NCBI GenBank assembly: GCA_964512225.1
Contig: CAZEKB010000007.1
Coordinates: 1-64,000, forward strand
Length of the DNA stretch: 64,000 bases
Direction of reading: 5' to 3'
Origin: CAZEKB01 sp964512225
GTDB lineage: Bacteria; Myxococcota_A; UBA796; UBA9615
The notes under the pieces were generated by a model. The model saw nothing but the letters and a program-made list of their open reading frames with translations, was not told the DNA's origin and searched no databases. The translations under genes and the position numbers were made by a program. Shown piece by piece: positions 60,657 through 64,000 of this stretch (position 1 is its first letter; each line of letters opens with the position of its first letter).

Positions 60657-61976
60657 TCAGGCGCGTCGACGGTCGAGCCGGGTCTCGACCCAGCGCACGA
60701 GGAACGCGATGTCGGACCGCCCGAAGATCCAGGTCAGGCGCTCGCCTTCGGGCTCGTGGACCCGGTACGCCTTGACCACGAGGAACAGCTGCATGAAGTA
60801 ACCGCAGACCTTCGCCCAGGCGGCGCCCGTCCAGCCGATCACGGGCACGAGGCAGAGCAGGATCACGACGTCGGTGATCACGCCCGCCACGCCCGCCGAG
60901 ATCACGCGGCGCTGGTGACCCTGGCCGGTGAGGTACGTCGAGAACTGGGTCTGGACCGCCTTGCACACGGCCGTGGGCATGAGGATCAGGAAGGCGATGT
61001 AGGAGTCGGCGAAGGCCTCGCCGAAGACCAGCGGGATCAGGAACCAGAACGTCGCGGCGCCGCCGAGCACGGCCACGGTCATGATCGGCAGCACGAGGCG
61101 CACGACGATGCCGAGCTTGATGCGGCTCCCCTTGCCGTCCACGTCGAGGGCGGACTCCGCGAACATCATCCGCCCGATCACCAGCGGGACGACCGCCGCC
61201 ACGTGGTTCAGCTGGTCGCCGATCGCGTAGATCCCGACCTGCTCCGTGGCCACGAAGGCGGCCAGCAGCAGCGCGTCGAGCCGCAGCAGGGCGTACTCCG
61301 CGGTCATCGTGAGGGACGCCTTGATCCCGTAGGGGACGGCGTCGGCGCGCAGCTTCTTCGAGGGCCACTTCGGGAGCCCTTCGGCCTTGATCATCGCCAC
61401 GAGCGCGATGGACCCCACGACCATGTACGACACGATGAGGTCCACGAGGACCCAGTTGCGACCCTCGCGGAGGAATACGAGGTTCATCCCGATGAAGACG
61501 ATCAGGTTGCCGGTCTGCACCAGGTTGTAGGCGGTGACGCGCTGCACGCCGATGAAGTAGCCGCGGATGTACTCGCTGTAGTTCGCCGCCCAGAGCCCCG
61601 CCGCGCAGGTCGCGGCGCCCAGGAGGATGTCCGAGGCGGGGATCCCCCCCGCGAGCGCGAAGATCACGGCGGCCACCATCGCCCCGATCAGGAGCGCCGT
61701 GGCGGTCACGCCGTGCATCAGCCCGAGGATCTCGCGCCGGTCGAACCCCTGACCCATCGCCCAGGTGGTCGCGTAGCCCAGCCCCAGGGACGCGATCGAT
61801 CCCACCAGGGCGAAGAAGGACTGGGCGACGGACAGGAGGCCCCGGGCGTCCGGGCCCCCGATGCGGGCGACGACGACGCTCGAGATGAACGACAGGCCCA
61901 TCAGGCCCCCGGTGAAGATCACCGAGACGAGGATGTTGCGGCCGAGCTTGCCTCGGTTCGGGGGGGCGGAAGTCAG
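60657..61976 (-). CDS. Polysaccharide flippase (Wzx/MATE-like), probable CTG start
   Basis: About 439 aa with 12-14 transmembrane helices. It resembles O-antigen/polysaccharide translocases (LSFISSVVVARIGGPDARGLLSVAQSFFALVG at the start; GAWAKVCGYF-type helices later). The first ATG/GTG/TTG is at 61922, but the frame continues upstream through KLGRNILVSVIF, which is typical family N-terminus. A CTG at 61976 shares two bases with the TGA of the upstream GGDEF-EAL gene (CTGA) and is preceded by GAGGA at six bases. CTG is therefore the likely start. It moves lipid-linked oligosaccharides across the inner membrane, fitting the glycan genes at 32-40 kb. Confidence 0.88.
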   Translation of the reverse strand: MTSAPPNRGKLGRNILVSVIFTGGLMGLSFISSVVVARIGGPDARGLLSVAQSFFALVGSIASLGLGYATTWAMGQGFDRREILGLMHGVTATALLIGAMVAAVIFALAGGIPASDILLGAATCAAGLWAANYSEYIRGYFIGVQRVTAYNLVQTGNLIVFIGMNLVFLREGRNWVLVDLIVSYMVVGSIALVAMIKAEGLPKWPSKKLRADAVPYGIKASLTMTAEYALLRLDALLLAAFVATEQVGIYAIGDQLNHVAAVVPLVIGRMMFAESALDVDGKGSRIKLGIVVRLVLPIMTVAVLGGAATFWFLIPLVFGEAFADSYIAFLILMPTAVCKAVQTQFSTYLTGQGHQRRVISAGVAGVITDVVILLCLVPVIGWTGAAWAKVCGYFMQLFLVVKAYRVHEPEGERLTWIFGRSDIAFLVRWVETRLDRRRA

Positions 61977-63784
61977 AACAGATCCTCGATCGGCGCGGGG
62001 CGGCCGAAGAGGAAGCCCTGACCCACGCGGCAGCCGAGCTCGATCAGCCGGGCCCGCTGCGCCTCGGTCTCGATGCCCTCGGCCGTCTTGTCGATGCCGA
62101 GCTTGTCCGCGACCGACAGGATCGCCTCGCAGATCGGCCCCGGGCCGGCCGGGCCGCGCTCCTGCACGAAGGACGTGTCGATCTTGAGGCAGGACAGCTC
62201 GAAGCGATGGAGGTAACTGAGCGCGCTGTGCCCCGTCCCGAAGTCGTCGATGGCGATCCGGGCCCCGGCTTCACGCAGCCGGGCGAAGGCGCGTCGGGTG
62301 GACAGGAACTCGCCCAGCAGCGTGGACTCCGTCACCTCCACGACGAGGCGCCGCGCGGGCAGCCGGGTCTCCGCGAGGACGCCGAGGAGCCAGTCCACCA
62401 GCCCCGGGTCGAGGAACTGCTGGGCCGACAGGTTCACGTTGAGCGTCAGCTCGCCGCGCGGCGCCACCGCGGCGCACGCCTTGGCGACGATCTGCCGATC
62501 CAGTCGCCGCACGAGGCCCGTCTCCTCGGCGCGGGGGATGAACGCGGCGGGCGACCGCACCTCGCCCCCGTGGGGCCAGCGAGCGAGCGCCTCCACGCCC
62601 ACGATCTCGCGGGTCTCGAGGTCGACGATCGGCTGGAACCAGGGCACGAAAGCGTCGGCGTCGAGCGCGGCCCGGAGCTCGTTGTCGAGCGCGTGCAGCC
62701 CGTGCACCTCGCGGCGCATGGCGGGGTCGAAGATCGTGATGGTCTCGAGCGGCTGCTCCTTGGCCGCGTACATCGCGATGTCGGCGTCCCGGAGGATGTC
62801 CAGCGCGTCGCGGTAGCCGCTGTCGCCGAGCACGATGCCCGCGCTCGCCTTCACGCTGATCTCGTGCTCGCCCACGCGGAAGGGGGTGTCGAAGACGCGG
62901 AGGATGCGGCTGACGGCCGCGCGGCACGCGGCCTCGTCGACCACGCCGTGGAGCAGGACGGTGAACTCGTCGCCCCCGAGCCGAGCCACCGTGTCGGCGC
63001 CGCGCAGCACCTCCTTCACGCGGTCGGCGAGCTCCACGAGCAGCGCGTCGCCGGTGGCGTGACCCAGGCTGTCGTTGATCACCTTGAACCGATCGAGGTC
63101 GAAGAAGACAACCGCGAAGTCGGCGGCCTCGGAGCGACGCCCCCGCATCAGCGCCTGGTCCACCCGATCGAGGAACAGGTCTCGGTTGGGCAGGCCCGTG
63201 AGCGGGTCGTGCAGCGCGCGGTGCCGGTAGCGCTCCAGCAGGAAGCGCCGCTCCTCGCTCGCGCCCGCGAGCTTGACCATCCCCTCCTCGATGCGGCGGA
63301 CGGTGGCCCAGGTGAGCAGCCCCACGATCACGAAGAGGGCGGAGGAGATGCGCAGCGCGGTCCCCGCGGAGTCCTCCCGCAGCGGGGCGGGCAGCGCCCC
63401 CACGGCCTCCGCTCGATACAGCAGGAGGCCCGCCGCCACCCCGACGCCCGTGGCGATCCACGCCACGCGAGCCCCCAGGAGGATCGCGCCCAGGATCACC
63501 ACGACGACCCAGGCGGTGTAGGGCACCGATGTCACCCCGCCGTAGAGCCACGCCCGGGCCAGGAGCTGCGCCGCCATGGCGCCGAGGATCAGCAACCGCC
63601 CCACGAGGCCGTGCCCCGAGCGGATCGCGACCACGCCGACGGCGATGGCCACGAAGAAGGAGACGCCCATCCACGTCAGACGAGCCTGAAAGTCCGTGAC
63701 CGCGAAGGACGCGACGATCGGGATCCCCATCACCAGGATCCCGACGGCGGTGATCTGCGCGACGCGGTCCCGCAGGCCCTCCAT
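61973..63784 (-). CDS. Membrane-bound GGDEF-EAL protein (c-di-GMP turnover)
   Basis: Encodes 603 aa. Six predicted helices in ~10-170 form an N-terminal membrane sensor (MASE-like). Then come a coiled linker (GMVKLAGASEERRFLLERYRHR), GGDEF at 270-274 with I-site RGAD upstream, and the EAL domain with EAL at 398-400 (VEALARWPHGG), NLSAQQF, EVTESTLLGE and IDDFGTGHSAL. Both catalytic motifs are intact. It may direct the c-di-GMP level that controls the flippase downstream, with which it is coupled (CTGA). Confidence 0.93.
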   Translation of the reverse strand: MEGLRDRVAQITAVGILVMGIPIVASFAVTDFQARLTWMGVSFFVAIAVGVVAIRSGHGLVGRLLILGAMAAQLLARAWLYGGVTSVPYTAWVVVVILGAILLGARVAWIATGVGVAAGLLLYRAEAVGALPAPLREDSAGTALRISSALFVIVGLLTWATVRRIEEGMVKLAGASEERRFLLERYRHRALHDPLTGLPNRDLFLDRVDQALMRGRRSEAADFAVVFFDLDRFKVINDSLGHATGDALLVELADRVKEVLRGADTVARLGGDEFTVLLHGVVDEAACRAAVSRILRVFDTPFRVGEHEISVKASAGIVLGDSGYRDALDILRDADIAMYAAKEQPLETITIFDPAMRREVHGLHALDNELRAALDADAFVPWFQPIVDLETREIVGVEALARWPHGGEVRSPAAFIPRAEETGLVRRLDRQIVAKACAAVAPRGELTLNVNLSAQQFLDPGLVDWLLGVLAETRLPARRLVVEVTESTLLGEFLSTRRAFARLREAGARIAIDDFGTGHSALSYLHRFELSCLKIDTSFVQERGPAGPGPICEAILSVADKLGIDKTAEGIETEAQRARLIELGCRVGQGFLFGRPAPIEDLF

Positions 63785-63831
63785 CTCCGCGACGACCGAC
63801 GAAGGCGAGCCGCGCTCCTGGGACGAGCCGG

Positions 63832-64000
63832 TCAGCTTCCGAACTCCCGGCGGTAGGCCTCGTCCCAGCAGTTGTGGGGGAGGCCCTGCAGCTCGGTGAG
63901 GACCACGTCCGCGCCCGACTCGCGGAGCACGGCCGCCGCGGCGCGGGACTCCTCGATCGAGATCGCGGGGTCGGCGGTGCCGTGGAAGATGCGGACGGGC
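63832..64000 (-). CDS. Alpha/beta hydrolase, C-terminal end only (gene continues outside)
   Basis: The last ~55 codons read VRIFHGTADPAISIEESRAAAAVLR and LPHNCWDEAYRREFGS. The Asp in HGTADP and the His in LPHNCW match the last two members of the catalytic triad in esterases, PHB depolymerases or prolyl-oligopeptidase-like hydrolases. The N-terminus, including the nucleophile Ser, lies beyond the window edge. Substrate unknown. It ends 47 bp before the GGDEF-EAL start. Confidence 0.75.
   Translation of the reverse strand, partial: PVRIFHGTADPAISIEESRAAAAVLRESGADVVLTELQGLPHNCWDEAYRREFGS

Overview
The window is a very GC-rich bacterial chromosome segment with dense, mostly short-gapped genes. 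It most resembles Myxococcota or a related deltaproteobacterial lineage. The signs are C-terminal Cys + hydrophobic helix + Arg-cluster anchors of the MYXO-CTERM kind (1337-3403, probably 34006-34857), Hanks-type kinases fused to AAA/STAND ATPase and TPR domains (11813-15248, 16788-20270), thrombospondin-3 and MopE-like acidic repeats, a four-EF-hand calmodulin-like protein, and many predicted lipoproteins whose mature N-terminus is a poly-Asp or poly-Gly linker. No rRNA, tRNA, CRISPR array, prophage or plasmid origin was seen.

Layout. 1-1336: a REP-associated tyrosine transposase (RAYT) gene flanked on both sides by direct 51-bp repeats containing a GAAACGAGCCGTTTC hairpin. Diverged single copies lie at about 16.7 kb and 35.3 kb. 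1337-6515: M23 peptidase, lipoproteins and a zinc-ribbon/thioredoxin fusion. 6525-16179 (minus strand): SDR, kinase-ATPase-TPR (with an apparent 1-nt frameshift), GNAT, a 12-repeat/HEAT protein, and a lipoprotein with an in-frame UGA that I read as selenocysteine (U-P-V-C in a thioredoxin-like domain, followed by a bSECIS-like hairpin). 16788-20270: second kinase-STAND-TPR protein. 20261-24976 (minus): htpG, TerB-like, SAM methyltransferase, hutF. 25086-27684: class II aldolase, LytS-type kinase, LytTR regulator, joined by GTGA overlaps. 27828-31920: envelope proteins including a bactofilin-like repeat/TM protein and a PQQ-type sugar dehydrogenase. 31922-40086: a sugar or metabolite modification cluster (DegT aminotransferase, PP-loop ATPase, O-carbamoyltransferase, GT2, Gfo/Idh oxidoreductase) interrupted by envelope genes. 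40176-43423: pseudo-receiver/HATPase, PAS-GGDEF-EAL, CutA. 43536-53299: two thiamine-diphosphate E1 proteins, PPC-repeat lipoprotein, calmodulin-like protein, GH26-like lipoprotein, M50 protease, HEAT protein. 53306-57932 (minus): FIST sensor, TPR/outer-membrane-like protein and Gly-linker lipoprotein, translationally coupled. 57971-64000 (minus): class III aminotransferase, ECF sigma/anti-sigma pair, GGDEF-EAL protein, flippase, and the end of a hydrolase gene.

How it works together. Many genes act at the envelope, and regulation runs through Ser/Thr kinases, c-di-GMP enzymes and LytTR and ECF systems. A second layer is visible in the DNA. At least ten genes have a TANNNT -10-like element 6-8 nt before the start codon with no Shine-Dalgarno, which implies leaderless transcripts. 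Other genes use clear Shine-Dalgarno sites or ATGA/GTGA/TGATG/CTGA overlaps.

The most unusual items are the candidate selenoprotein with its SECIS hairpin, the RAYT/51-bp REP system with dispersed remnants at gene borders, the pervasive leaderless promoter pattern, a CTG start coupled to an upstream stop, and the evenly spaced four-EF-hand protein.
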